From NCBI RefSeq assembly GCF_019977195.1, contig NZ_AP024643.1, positions 620,001 through 684,000 on the forward strand: a stretch of 64,000 nt of DNA, read 5' to 3'. Shown here in pieces: positions 15,202 through 22,685 of this stretch. Position 1 is the stretch's first letter. Each line of letters opens with the position of its first letter. The DNA is from Arthrobacter sp. StoSoilA2 (lineage in GTDB: Bacteria > Actinomycetota > Actinomycetes > Actinomycetales > Micrococcaceae). The notes below the pieces were generated by a model. That model saw only the letters and a list, made by a program, of their open reading frames with translations, was not told the origin of the DNA and ran no database searches. The position numbers and the translations under genes were made by a program.

Positions 15202-15754
15202 CTTCGTCGGCGTACTCAAGGTCCCCACCCACTGGCAGGCCGGAAGCCAACCGCGTGACGGTGATCCCGATCGATTTGAGCATGCGGGCCAAATAGGTAG
15301 CAGTGGCCTCACCCTCAAGGTTGGGATCCGTAGCGATGATGATTTCCTGGATGGCGCCGTCGTTGAGGCGTGTGAGGAGCTCGCGGATCCGCAACTGCTC
15401 CGGGCCAATGCCCGCGATGGGATTGATAGCTCCGCCCAGCACGTGATACCGGCCACGGAACGAACGGGTGCGCTCCACAGCAAGAACGTCCTTGGACTCC
15501 TCAACCACGCAAATGACCGACGGATCCCGCCTCGGATCGCGACAGATGTTGCACATTTCCTGCTCGGTGACGTTGCCACACACCGTGCAGAACTTAACCC
15601 GTTCCTTCACCGTGGTGATGGCCGTAACGAGCCGCTTCATGTCCTCGGGATCGGCCTCAAGGATGTGGAACGCCAGGCGCTGTGCCGATTTCGGGCCCAC
15701 ACCGGGAAGCCGGCCGAGCTCGTCAATCAGCTCTTGAACTGCACCTTCGTACAA
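15155..15754 (-). CDS. recR: Recombination mediator protein RecR
   Basis: A 199-residue RecR, the usual length. It has an N-terminal helix-hairpin-helix (LGRLPGVGPKSAQRLAFHIL), a C4 zinc finger (CTVCGN and CNICRD), a Toprim domain (VICVVEESKDVLAVE to ATDPNLEGEATA) and a C-terminal Walker-B-like end (LASGLPVGGDLEYAD). It works with RecF and RecO to load RecA on gapped DNA. The start is TTG at 15754 with GAGGAC just upstream. It follows dnaX by 33 bp, the common dnaX-recR order, so the two are probably cotranscribed. The C-terminus overlaps the convergent membrane-protein gene. Confidence 0.95.
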   Translation of the reverse strand: MYEGAVQELIDELGRLPGVGPKSAQRLAFHILEADPEDMKRLVTAITTVKERVKFCTVCGNVTEQEMCNICRDPRRDPSVICVVEESKDVLAVERTRSFRGRYHVLGGAINPIAGIGPEQLRIRELLTRLNDGAIQEIIIATDPNLEGEATATYLARMLKSIGITVTRLASGLPVGGDLEYADEVTLGRAFEGRRNALT

Positions 15755-15787
15755 AATGTCCTCGTTTGTTTGGTATCGATGCTGTCA

Positions 15788-18700
15788 TCAGCGGGGTTGC
15801 AGGGGAGAACCGTCCAAGGCGCGCTCTTCGATCAGCTTTCCGCCCAGAATACGCTCCACGGCAGCACGCCCAAAGACCCTCGATTCCTCGATGGTTTCGT
15901 CCTCCGGGCTGGGGATATCCTCCGGCGCCAACTCCGGCCTGGCTTGGGTCCGCACGGGCGCCTGCACCCGTCCGGCTTGGGCTTCGGGACTGTTGGTCAA
16001 GCGCTGGTACAGGCTCTGACGGGCCGAAGGACCGCTCGACGGCGCGCCCTCCTCAAGCGTCGCGACGGAGCCGCCCGCATGCTGGGTTTCCGTGGCTGTG
16101 GTGGGCCACGCGGCAGGCGCCGGGGCGGACGCCTGGACTGGCATGGTGCCGGGCCAACCCGACGCCGGAGAGACGTCCCAGCCCGACGCGCCGTTTTGCC
16201 CGCCGCTGGTCGGGTGGCCGTAGCTCGGGGCTGCCGAGGCTGCCGCCTCCGCCGGTATTTCAAGGGCTGTGCCGCCGTTCGCCGGGACCTGCGCCGCCGC
16301 CGGTTCGTAGTCGCGGACCTTCGACGCGCCCGTATCAGCCTCGATGGGAGTCTGTTGCTTGGCACCCACATTGGATTCGGTGCCCACCACCCATGTACCC
16401 GGCGCTTGTTCCACTGCCCTGGACCAAGGGTCGACGGAACCCACCGTTTCTGTGGATTTACCAGCTGTGTTGGCGGCCGATCGAGGTGCTTCCTGCGCAG
16501 GTGTTGGCTGCGATGGCGCTGACGGAATCCCCCGTGCAGGGGAAGCTGGTGCCTGCGAAGCAGGTGTCGGTGACGCCGGTGCCGGAGGGGTGTCCGGACC
16601 GGAAAATGCGCGGGACGGTTCCCAATCCATCGGAGGTTCTTCGTCCAACGGCGGCGCATCTTCGTCGAGGGGAGGCCCCCAATCATCGTCCGCGTAGGAG
16701 TAGTCCCCAGCCGGCGCCGTGGGTTCTGCGGGAGCCGCGGGCGCCGTGGGTTCGGGTGGAGCCGCCGGCGACGCCGGTGTCGTCGGTTCTGCGGGAGCCG
16801 GGGCATCCGCAATTGGCGCTGCTGCCTCCGGCCTGGCCGGAGCCGGCGCCGCTGCCGCGGGGGCAGCCGGTGCCAAGCCCCAGGCGGAGTCGACCGATGA
16901 AACAGCGCTAGGCACGTGCGCTGGCACCCGTTCCTGGGCTGGCACTGGTACCTGGACTGCTACTGGACCCGGGGCTGCCGACGGCGATGCGGCGCCAGGC
17001 GGCGCCGGAACCTCCCGGCTAGTAGGTGCTTTTGGGTTTGGCTCAGAGCTCGCTGAGCTGTTGCCGCCAGCCACTGCGACGATCTGGCAGTCGATGCCGA
17101 TGGTCTTGTGGATTGCCTGGCGAAGGTTCTCGGAGTGATCCGCGCGCCCAAAGGCCCCAGCGAGGCCCGCGGTGGTGAAGGCGAGTGTCAGCACCTGGCC
17201 ATCGAACTGGGCCACCTGGGCATTCGGTTCCACCAAGGCCCACGTGCTGCGCTTGATCTTGGTCAGCGTCTGCAGGACCTCCGGCCACGCGCGACGGAGG
17301 GCTTCGACGTCTCCGCCAGCGGCAGGAGCCGGCTGTGATGTCGGGGCCGGTTGGGAACCGGGTGCGGTCTGCGGGGCGGGTGCACTTTGCGGAGCCGGTT
17401 GTACGGCGGGAGGGGCCGTGGCAGCGGCTGGCTTCGTCGAGGGAGCATTCTGGACGGGACGCTGTGTAGGCGTCGGCTCGTCCACCGGCCAGTCGTTCGT
17501 TGAGACGCGCGGAGCGGAGAGTGGCTCCCGCGACACAGGTGTTGACGACGTTTCCTGCGCAGGTACTGGCGCTTGAACTGGTGCTGCAACGGGCGCCTGA
17601 ACTGGTGCGGGTGCCTGAACTGGTGCGGCAACGGGCGCCTGTGGAGGGGCAGCCTGGGCAACTGACGCAGCCGCCGATGAAGAAGCTGTGGCGGAAGGCG
17701 CGCCAGAAGCGGCAACCGGGATCCCGGCGTCGCCGGCGTAATTCAGTCGACGCTCCACGCGATCGATCCGGGCCGCAATGCCGCGTTCTGTCTGCTCGGA
17801 GCTGGGCAGCAGGATACGCGCGCACAGAAGTTCCAAGTGCAGCCGGGGGGAGGTGGCTCCGGTCATTTCCGTGAGCGCCGTGTTGGTGACGTCCGCCGCG
17901 CGGGAGAGCTCCGCGGCACCCAGGTTGGTAGCCTGGTTGCGCATCCGGGCAATCTGGTCCTCGGGCACGCCCCGGAGGATGGCCTGTGCGCTTTCGGGCA
18001 TTGCCTGGACGATGATGAGGTCCCGGAAGCGTTCCAGGAGGTCTTCCACGAATCGCCGGGGATCGTGCCCGGTCTGGATGACGCGGTCGACGGCGCGGAA
18101 GACCGTTGAAGCATCAGCGGCTGCGACGGCGTCCACGACGTCGTCCAGCAAGGAAGCGTGCGTGTAGCCGAGAAGGGCAACCGCGAGTTCGTAGTCCAGG
18201 CCGTTGGGTCCGGCGCCTGCCATGAGCTGGTCCAGCACGGACAAGGTATCGCGGACGGAACCGCCGCCGGCACGGATGACAAGCGAAAGCACGCCCGGAG
18301 CCACGGGAACGTTCTCCTGGTGGCACAGCAGCTCAAGGTACTTGATGAGAGGCTCGGGCGGCACCAACCGGAAGGGGTAGTGGTGCGTGCGCGAACGGAT
18401 GGTGCCGATGACTTTGTCCGGCTCCGTGGTGGCAAAGATGAACTTGATGTGTTCCGGCGGCTCTTCGACGATCTTCAGGAGCGCATTGAAGCCAGCCGAC
18501 GTGACCATGTGGGCTTCGTCGATGATGAAGATCTTGTAGCGGTCCCGCACCGGGGCGAACGTTGCGCGCTCGCGGAGATCGCGGGCGTCGTCCACGCCAC
18601 CATGGCTGGCGGCGTCGATCTCGATGACGTCCAGTGAGCCGGAGCCGCCGCGCGCGAGTTCGATGCAGCTGGGGCACTTGCCGCAGGGCGTGTCGGTGGG

Positions 18701-18904
18701 GCCTTCGGCGCAGTTCAGGCAGCGTGCAAGGATGCGCGCGGACGTGGTCTTGCCGCAGCCGCGGGGGCCGGAGAAGAGGTAGGCGTGGTTCACGCGGTTC
18801 TTCCGCAGGGCCGTCATCAGGGGCTCGGTGACGTGTTCCTGCCCGATAACGTCCGCGAAAGAGTCCGGGCGATACCTTCGATACAGGGCAGTTGTAACAG
18901 TCAC
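15788..18904 (-). CDS. dnaX: DNA polymerase III subunits gamma and tau, with very long linkers
   Basis: A 1038-residue clamp-loader subunit. The AAA+ core occupies about 1-370: Walker A GPRGCGKTTSARILARC, a zinc module with four cysteines (CLNC to CGKCPSC), IDEAHM as Walker B and the SRC-like sensor region. About 400-590 is a low-complexity linker of Ala, Pro, Val and Gln with repeated QAPVAAP units. A conserved tau-like segment (about 590-680, LRRAWPEVLQTLTKIKRSTW) follows, then a second linker of about 270 residues rich in Pro, Ala and Glu, and a conserved C-terminal tail (EDETIEESRVFGRAAVERIL). Start GTG 18904 has TAGGTT six bases upstream, indicating a leaderless mRNA. Actinobacterial DnaX is often long, but this is extended. 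Confidence 0.95.
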   Translation of the reverse strand: MTVTTALYRRYRPDSFADVIGQEHVTEPLMTALRKNRVNHAYLFSGPRGCGKTTSARILARCLNCAEGPTDTPCGKCPSCIELARGGSGSLDVIEIDAASHGGVDDARDLRERATFAPVRDRYKIFIIDEAHMVTSAGFNALLKIVEEPPEHIKFIFATTEPDKVIGTIRSRTHHYPFRLVPPEPLIKYLELLCHQENVPVAPGVLSLVIRAGGGSVRDTLSVLDQLMAGAGPNGLDYELAVALLGYTHASLLDDVVDAVAAADASTVFRAVDRVIQTGHDPRRFVEDLLERFRDLIIVQAMPESAQAILRGVPEDQIARMRNQATNLGAAELSRAADVTNTALTEMTGATSPRLHLELLCARILLPSSEQTERGIAARIDRVERRLNYAGDAGIPVAASGAPSATASSSAAASVAQAAPPQAPVAAPVQAPAPVQAPVAAPVQAPVPAQETSSTPVSREPLSAPRVSTNDWPVDEPTPTQRPVQNAPSTKPAAATAPPAVQPAPQSAPAPQTAPGSQPAPTSQPAPAAGGDVEALRRAWPEVLQTLTKIKRSTWALVEPNAQVAQFDGQVLTLAFTTAGLAGAFGRADHSENLRQAIHKTIGIDCQIVAVAGGNSSASSEPNPKAPTSREVPAPPGAASPSAAPGPVAVQVPVPAQERVPAHVPSAVSSVDSAWGLAPAAPAAAAPAPARPEAAAPIADAPAPAEPTTPASPAAPPEPTAPAAPAEPTAPAGDYSYADDDWGPPLDEDAPPLDEEPPMDWEPSRAFSGPDTPPAPASPTPASQAPASPARGIPSAPSQPTPAQEAPRSAANTAGKSTETVGSVDPWSRAVEQAPGTWVVGTESNVGAKQQTPIEADTGASKVRDYEPAAAQVPANGGTALEIPAEAAASAAPSYGHPTSGGQNGASGWDVSPASGWPGTMPVQASAPAPAAWPTTATETQHAGGSVATLEEGAPSSGPSARQSLYQRLTNSPEAQAGRVQAPVRTQARPELAPEDIPSPEDETIEESRVFGRAAVERILGGKLIEERALDGSPLQPR

Positions 18905-18942
18905 AAGTGAAACCTACCTATAGGGACTGACATTTTAAATAA

Positions 18943-19034
18943 GAGACCCCTCATGCACCCGCCAGAGCCCATCTACCCTTGCTACCTTCCGGTCCTGGGG
19001 GAGTTCAACAGGATGACGCCACATGAGGGGCCGT
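18943..19034 (-). ncRNA. ffs: Signal recognition particle RNA, small bacterial (4.5S) type
   Basis: On the minus strand the segment contains CCAGGACCGGAAGGTAGCA, the conserved helix-8 apical region with GGAA tetraloop that binds Ffh. The ends pair: GGCCCCTCATG at the 5' side (19032-19022) with CATGAGGGGTC at the 3' side (18955-18945). The length of about 90 nt fits bacterial 4.5S RNA. It lies directly upstream of dnaX, as seen in related actinobacteria. The exact ends are estimated from the terminal stem. Confidence 0.93.
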
Positions 19035-19109
19035 CGACAAGCTTACCTGAACTTGGTTATTGGTTCGAATCGGCGCAGGGGGCTGTGGAAAACGCTCGAC
19101 GGCGGGTGG

Positions 19110-19132
19110 CTCCCGCCCGATTCCGGCGGGAG
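19110..19132 (-). terminator. Hairpin after the VanY-type carboxypeptidase gene
   Basis: CTCCCGCC (19110-19117) and GGCGGGAG (19125-19132) form an 8-bp stem immediately after the stop codon. An alternative stem GGCGGG/CCCGCC (19101-19117) overlaps it. Confidence 0.6.
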
Positions 19133-19798
19133 TTAAGGCAGGTAGTCCGGCGCGTCCTCCAGCCCGAAATATCGCTCCAGCGTGGTAATTCCCCTGGATT
19201 TCATATCTGTTGCGATCCCCACGCCGACGAACCGGAGATGCCACGGCTCATATTCATAGCCTGTGATGTCCTGCGCCCCGGCCGGGTACCTGATGATGAA
19301 GCCGTATTTCCAGCCGTCCGTGGCCGCGAAACGACCCACCGGTGTATCGGCGAAGCAAGCTTGCAGAGCACATACGCCGCTGGCGTTTCCGATGTCCATG
19401 GCCAGGCCGGTCTGGTGTTCGCTGTAACCGGCGCGTGCAGCCAAGGTATCTGCGGTCTCCTGGCCGTATTGCGCGACGTAGTCGGCATAGAGACTCTGTT
19501 GTTGCGAGTAGGAGCGGTATCCGCTGGTGGCCCGGATGTTGACCCCTGACGCTTTGGCTGCCTTCACGAACGAGTTGTATGCGGTTGCAGCCTCCGGGCG
19601 CAGCCGTTCAGTTGAAACCCGCGTAAGTGACGACGGGACATAGCTCGGCGGATTCAGCATCCGGTGTTTGTTAACCACAACCTGCAGACTGTTGGCCGAG
19701 TCGATGTCGTATGGGACCGCGACGGCAGCCTGCGGGGACAGGAGCCCCAAGGACAGCAGTGTCGCAGCGATCCCCAACCAGAATTGGCGCAGCTTCAT
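19133..19798 (-). CDS. Secreted D-alanyl-D-alanine carboxypeptidase, VanY/M15B type
   Basis: A 221-residue zinc peptidase. ATG 19798 has GGAGG five bases upstream. Signal peptide at 1-27 (hydrophobic LGIAATLLSLGLL, then AVA before the mature end). The catalytic set is SEHQTGLAMD, giving His128 and Asp135, plus His187 in EPWHLRFVG; these match the SxHxxGxAxD and WH motifs of M15B enzymes that trim the terminal D-Ala of peptidoglycan stems. Two cysteines (143 and 148) could form a loop disulphide outside the cell. It stands as a single gene with its own terminator. A role in wall maturation is expected; vancomycin resistance is not implied. Confidence 0.9.
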   Translation of the reverse strand: MKLRQFWLGIAATLLSLGLLSPQAAVAVPYDIDSANSLQVVVNKHRMLNPPSYVPSSLTRVSTERLRPEAATAYNSFVKAAKASGVNIRATSGYRSYSQQQSLYADYVAQYGQETADTLAARAGYSEHQTGLAMDIGNASGVCALQACFADTPVGRFAATDGWKYGFIIRYPAGAQDITGYEYEPWHLRFVGVGIATDMKSRGITTLERYFGLEDAPDYLP

Positions 19799-19924
19799 GT
19801 GGTCCTCCAACTCATGTGCGTCCGGTCAAGTGTGTCCAGCGATGGGGTGACTGTACTCCCGGTCCGGAGTACCGACAATCTTGACTTTCAAGGCCTGTCA
19901 GCTCTTCAATCCAAGGACGCTTCT

Positions 19925-20839
19925 TCAGTCCAAAAGTGGTTCCCCGGGATTTAAGAATGGTCCGCTGCGGCGCCGGACATCGAAGACTTCCCACGCCTGG
20001 GGTATCAGATCGAACGCGACGTCGCACATGCGCCGGAGTTGTTCCATTCCTTCGGCCTGGAACGCATCGTCCTCGGCGAGGCTGCTTGCGACGTCGTAAC
20101 CGCTTCTTTCGGCGGTTGTCCACTCCAGCCCGTGGGAGTAGCCGCTACAGAACTGCCAGGCATAGATCAGCCCGGGAGGCAGGCTGCTGCTCGAACGCAA
20201 CTCTTTGAGGATCGCAGTCTCCGTGCGGTTCTTGGTGGCATACCCCCAGCTTCCATCGCCTTTCCGGCGAAACATTGGGGGCAGCCGCAAGGTTTCTGCC
20301 GATGAGTTCAACGCCCGGCGGAGCCCATCAAAGTAATCCGCCGCGACCTCGTGCGGTTCCGGATGGAACTCCCGAAGGTAGGAGTCCCAGAACGCGGCGG
20401 CGTTGAACACCTCCCGGGACACGAGTACCAGGCCCCGCCGGGCACGTTCGTCGGAGCTTTCCGGCAGAAGCGCCCACAGCACTGTTGCAGTGCACTCCAT
20501 GATGGTGCGTACCAATGCATACGGTGCATGGGTCTGGGTGCGGAAGTAGATGTTCCCGTCGGGCGCCTCGATGAACAAGAGGCGGCGGAGCGCCTGCAGA
20601 TTATCCATGGCGGCCACGAGGGACTGGGTCAGCAGGTGGCTGACGCTGCGGGAGGAACTGAAAAGGTCATCCAACTGGTGAAGGGGCGAACCGTTCTCGA
20701 CGCCGCCAACGTCCATTCTTCGATCGCAGAGCGGCTCCAAGGCCTGGAGGCGTTCAAAGATTCTTTCCGCGGCCCGGCTTTCTTCGTCTGACCCGTCCAG
20801 CGAACCGGCAGAGTCGGGAGGTATTTGCCTATCGTCCAC
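19925..20839 (-). CDS. Hypothetical protein, largely helical
   Basis: A 304-residue protein that I do not recognise. It begins with an acidic disordered tail and continues as predicted helices without transmembrane segments or signal peptide. Notable segments: HAPYALVRTIMECTATVLWALLP and GLIYAWQFCSGYSHGLEW, where the conserved-looking His and Trp residues could form a binding pocket. The GTG start at 20839 has AGGA upstream. It follows the COG3323 gene by 9 bp and the two probably form one unit. High third-position GC and the tight spacing support it being real. Confidence 0.65.
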   Translation of the reverse strand: MDDRQIPPDSAGSLDGSDEESRAAERIFERLQALEPLCDRRMDVGGVENGSPLHQLDDLFSSSRSVSHLLTQSLVAAMDNLQALRRLLFIEAPDGNIYFRTQTHAPYALVRTIMECTATVLWALLPESSDERARRGLVLVSREVFNAAAFWDSYLREFHPEPHEVAADYFDGLRRALNSSAETLRLPPMFRRKGDGSWGYATKNRTETAILKELRSSSSLPPGLIYAWQFCSGYSHGLEWTTAERSGYDVASSLAEDDAFQAEGMEQLRRMCDVAFDLIPQAWEVFDVRRRSGPFLNPGEPLLD

Positions 20840-20848
20840 GGAGCGATC

Positions 20849-21199
20849 CTAGCTCTCCGGCAGATGCGGCGGGGAAGGTCGCCACCCGTTCACTGGCCAC
20901 GTCATGAAAGCCGGCTCCTCGTAAGGGTGGGCCGCTCGCAGAGCCAGCACAACGGCGTCGAGCACGTCCTCCTCAACCACCCACTCAACCCGCGTTTCGG
21001 GCACCTGCTGGGGGCTTCCGACGTCGCCGATGAATGGCTGCGAGCCCGGCAGGGGAGTGAAATGGCCAGTGCCCGGCGAGGTGAAAGAGCAATGTGAGTA
21101 GTCGCCGATCCGTCCTGCACCAGCGTCCCCGATTGCCTTCAGGACGGCGGGAGTGTGGGTCTCGGGAACGTAAACAACCAGGGCGTGGAGCTGCGTCAT
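20849..21199 (-). CDS. Stand-alone NIF3/YqfO insert-type protein (COG3323, PII/CutA-like fold)
   Basis: A 116-residue protein corresponding to the PII-like insert found inside YqfO/NIF3 proteins. Seen: GAGRIGDYSHCSFTSPGTGHF, then PFIGDVGSPQQVPETRVEWVV and the closing ALRAAHPYEEPAF, all hallmarks of COG3323. Here the domain is free of any NIF3 metal-binding lobes. In YqfO it is thought to be regulatory, with a CutA-like trimeric fold; the role of isolated versions is not established. ATG start at 21199. It is the first gene of a two-gene unit with the hypothetical protein at 19925. Confidence 0.82.
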   Translation of the reverse strand: MTQLHALVVYVPETHTPAVLKAIGDAGAGRIGDYSHCSFTSPGTGHFTPLPGSQPFIGDVGSPQQVPETRVEWVVEEDVLDAVVLALRAAHPYEEPAFMTWPVNGWRPSPPHLPES

Positions 21200-21505
21200 G
21201 GGAACATCCTGTCAGTAACAACGGCTACAAAGCGGCCCACACCATTGCATATCTGCGGGTCACAGCGGACCATGGGTATGTACACCGATTGGGGCAATCT
21301 CAAGATTGTGAGCTGCGGGGCCTGGGGGCGAGGGGCCGGACCCGGCAGCTCAACGGTGATACCGCAAGAATGGGCGCGTTGGGGGCGTCCATTTTTCCGT
21401 TAAGGCGAACAACGCTTTTTGGACGTGCGGCGAGGGCGAAATGGTCCGATTACACGATGCCGAAATTCTCAGGTACAGTAGTATCTGCTTTCGATTCGGA
21501 AGCAA
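21200..21505. other. 306-bp region without a recognisable gene, upstream of tRNA-Ser
   Basis: No frame here has coding character. TGAGCTGC (21309-21316) can pair with GCAGCTCA (21345-21352) around a G-rich loop, so a structured RNA or terminator is possible. The right end must hold the tRNA promoter; TAGTAT near 21480 is a -10 candidate, with no clear -35 partner. Confidence 0.4.
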
Positions 21506-21590
21506 GGAGAATTCGCCTAGCGGCCTATGGCGCACGCCTGGAACGCGTGTTGGGTTAACGCCCTCGGGGGTTCAAATCCCCCATTCTCCG
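21506..21590 (+). tRNA. tRNA-Ser (anticodon GGA)
   Basis: An 85-nt tRNA with the long variable arm of serine tRNAs. Acceptor GGAGAAT (21506-21512) pairs with ATTCTCC (21583-21589); discriminator G. Anticodon stem CACGC/GCGTG encloses loop CTGGAAC, anticodon GGA, reading UCC and UCU. The T arm is GGGGG-TTCAAAT-CCCCC. CCA is not encoded. Confidence 0.97.
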
Positions 21591-21595
21591 CGTTT

Positions 21596-21624
21596 GGCCC
21601 CGGTCCCCAGGACCGGGGCCTTTT
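21596..21624 (+). terminator. Terminator of tRNA-Ser
   Basis: GGCCCCGGTCC (21596-21606) and GGACCGGGGCC (21610-21620) form an 11-bp stem with a 3-nt loop, followed by TTTT. A classic intrinsic terminator. Confidence 0.92.
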
Positions 21625-21662
21625 GCGTTCCCGGAATCCGGCCCTCCAAGGAGTGGGCTGCG

Positions 21663-22562
21663 CTACAGTTGCCCAGCGGCCACGCGCTCCAGTACTTCGC
21701 GGCATGCAAGAATCGCGGGGTGGATCCGCCCGGCCGTCCTGGTGGACGTGAAGACGGTCCGCTGTGGCAGGCTGGGTAGGTCCAGTAGTTGGACTGGGCG
21801 GGTCCGACCTGTCCAGACGAGGTCCGGCATGAGGGCAACGGCGTTTCCCGATTCAATGAGGCGGATCTGCGCTTGGAGGTCGGCCGTTTCGTATCGGACG
21901 TCCGGTTCGAAGCCAGCGGACCGGCAGGCCTGTTCGGCCCAGTGCCGGGAGGCGGCGCCGCGGGGTTCCATGACCCAGGGCATGTCCGCGGTATCGGCGA
22001 GTGAGGCTACACGTTCCCCGCCCAGTCCTATCGGGGGAGTGGCCAGCCGGATGGCGTCGCTGGTCAGCGTTGCCCGGTCCAGCCCAGGATGATGGGGCGC
22101 GGCGTGTCCGGGATATTGCTCCGCGACCACGATGTCGAAGTCGCGTGCCCAGGTTTCATAGAGGGCCGTCTCGGGTTCGCGCTGGGTCATTTCCACGCGC
22201 ACTTCCGGATACTCCTGGCGCATGATGCTGAGGAAGTCAGGCAGCAACGCGAGTGCAGCCGACTGGAACACGGCCAGCCGGACGGTTCCCGTGACTGTGG
22301 ACAGGGAGGCCGCGAGCTCGGTTTCCGCCCGTTCCAGTGTCTCCAGGAGGGCGGCGGTGTGGGCAACCAGGATCTCCGCCTGAGGTGTCAGCTGCACCCG
22401 GCGGCCGGCCTTGCGGAGCAGTTCGACGCCCGCTTCCTTCTCCAGCAGGGTCAGTTGCTGGGACACGGAAGAGGGACTGTACTGCATGGCATCGGCCACC
22501 TCGGCGAGCGTTCCGCGGATCTTCAATTCGTGCAGCAAACGCAGCCTGCGGACGTCCAGCAA
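21663..22562 (-). CDS. LysR-family regulator, probable regulator of putA
   Basis: A 299-residue LysR protein. The winged helix is at 1-60, with GTLAEVADAMQYSPSSVSQQLTLLEK as the DNA-binding motif, then a linker helix and a periplasmic-binding-type sensor domain. I place the start at TTG 22562 because GGAGG lies five bases before it and the product then begins MLDVRRLRLLHEL, the common actinobacterial LysR start; a frame extension to 22574 has only a weak site. It is divergent from putA, and a 16-bp palindrome lies between. Control of proline catabolism is inferred from this arrangement. Confidence 0.9.
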   Translation of the reverse strand: MLDVRRLRLLHELKIRGTLAEVADAMQYSPSSVSQQLTLLEKEAGVELLRKAGRRVQLTPQAEILVAHTAALLETLERAETELAASLSTVTGTVRLAVFQSAALALLPDFLSIMRQEYPEVRVEMTQREPETALYETWARDFDIVVAEQYPGHAAPHHPGLDRATLTSDAIRLATPPIGLGGERVASLADTADMPWVMEPRGAASRHWAEQACRSAGFEPDVRYETADLQAQIRLIESGNAVALMPDLVWTGRTRPVQLLDLPSLPQRTVFTSTRTAGRIHPAILACREVLERVAAGQL

Positions 22563-22604
22563 GGCGGCCTCCAAAGGATCGGAATGGGTAATGAATATTC
22601 GTCA

Positions 22605-22620
22605 GAAAAGATCGCTTTTC
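22605..22620. promoter_or_regulatory. Putative LysR operator between the regulator and putA
   Basis: A perfect inverted repeat GAAAAG-ATCG-CTTTTC in the 123-bp divergent intergenic region. Palindromes of this type around T-N11-A are typical LysR sites; binding is inferred. Confidence 0.55.
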
Positions 22621-22685
22621 CTAACGTGATTGTAGATCCATACTGATGGAAACAAACAAACTTCTCCGTCCCAGAAGGAGCCCCA

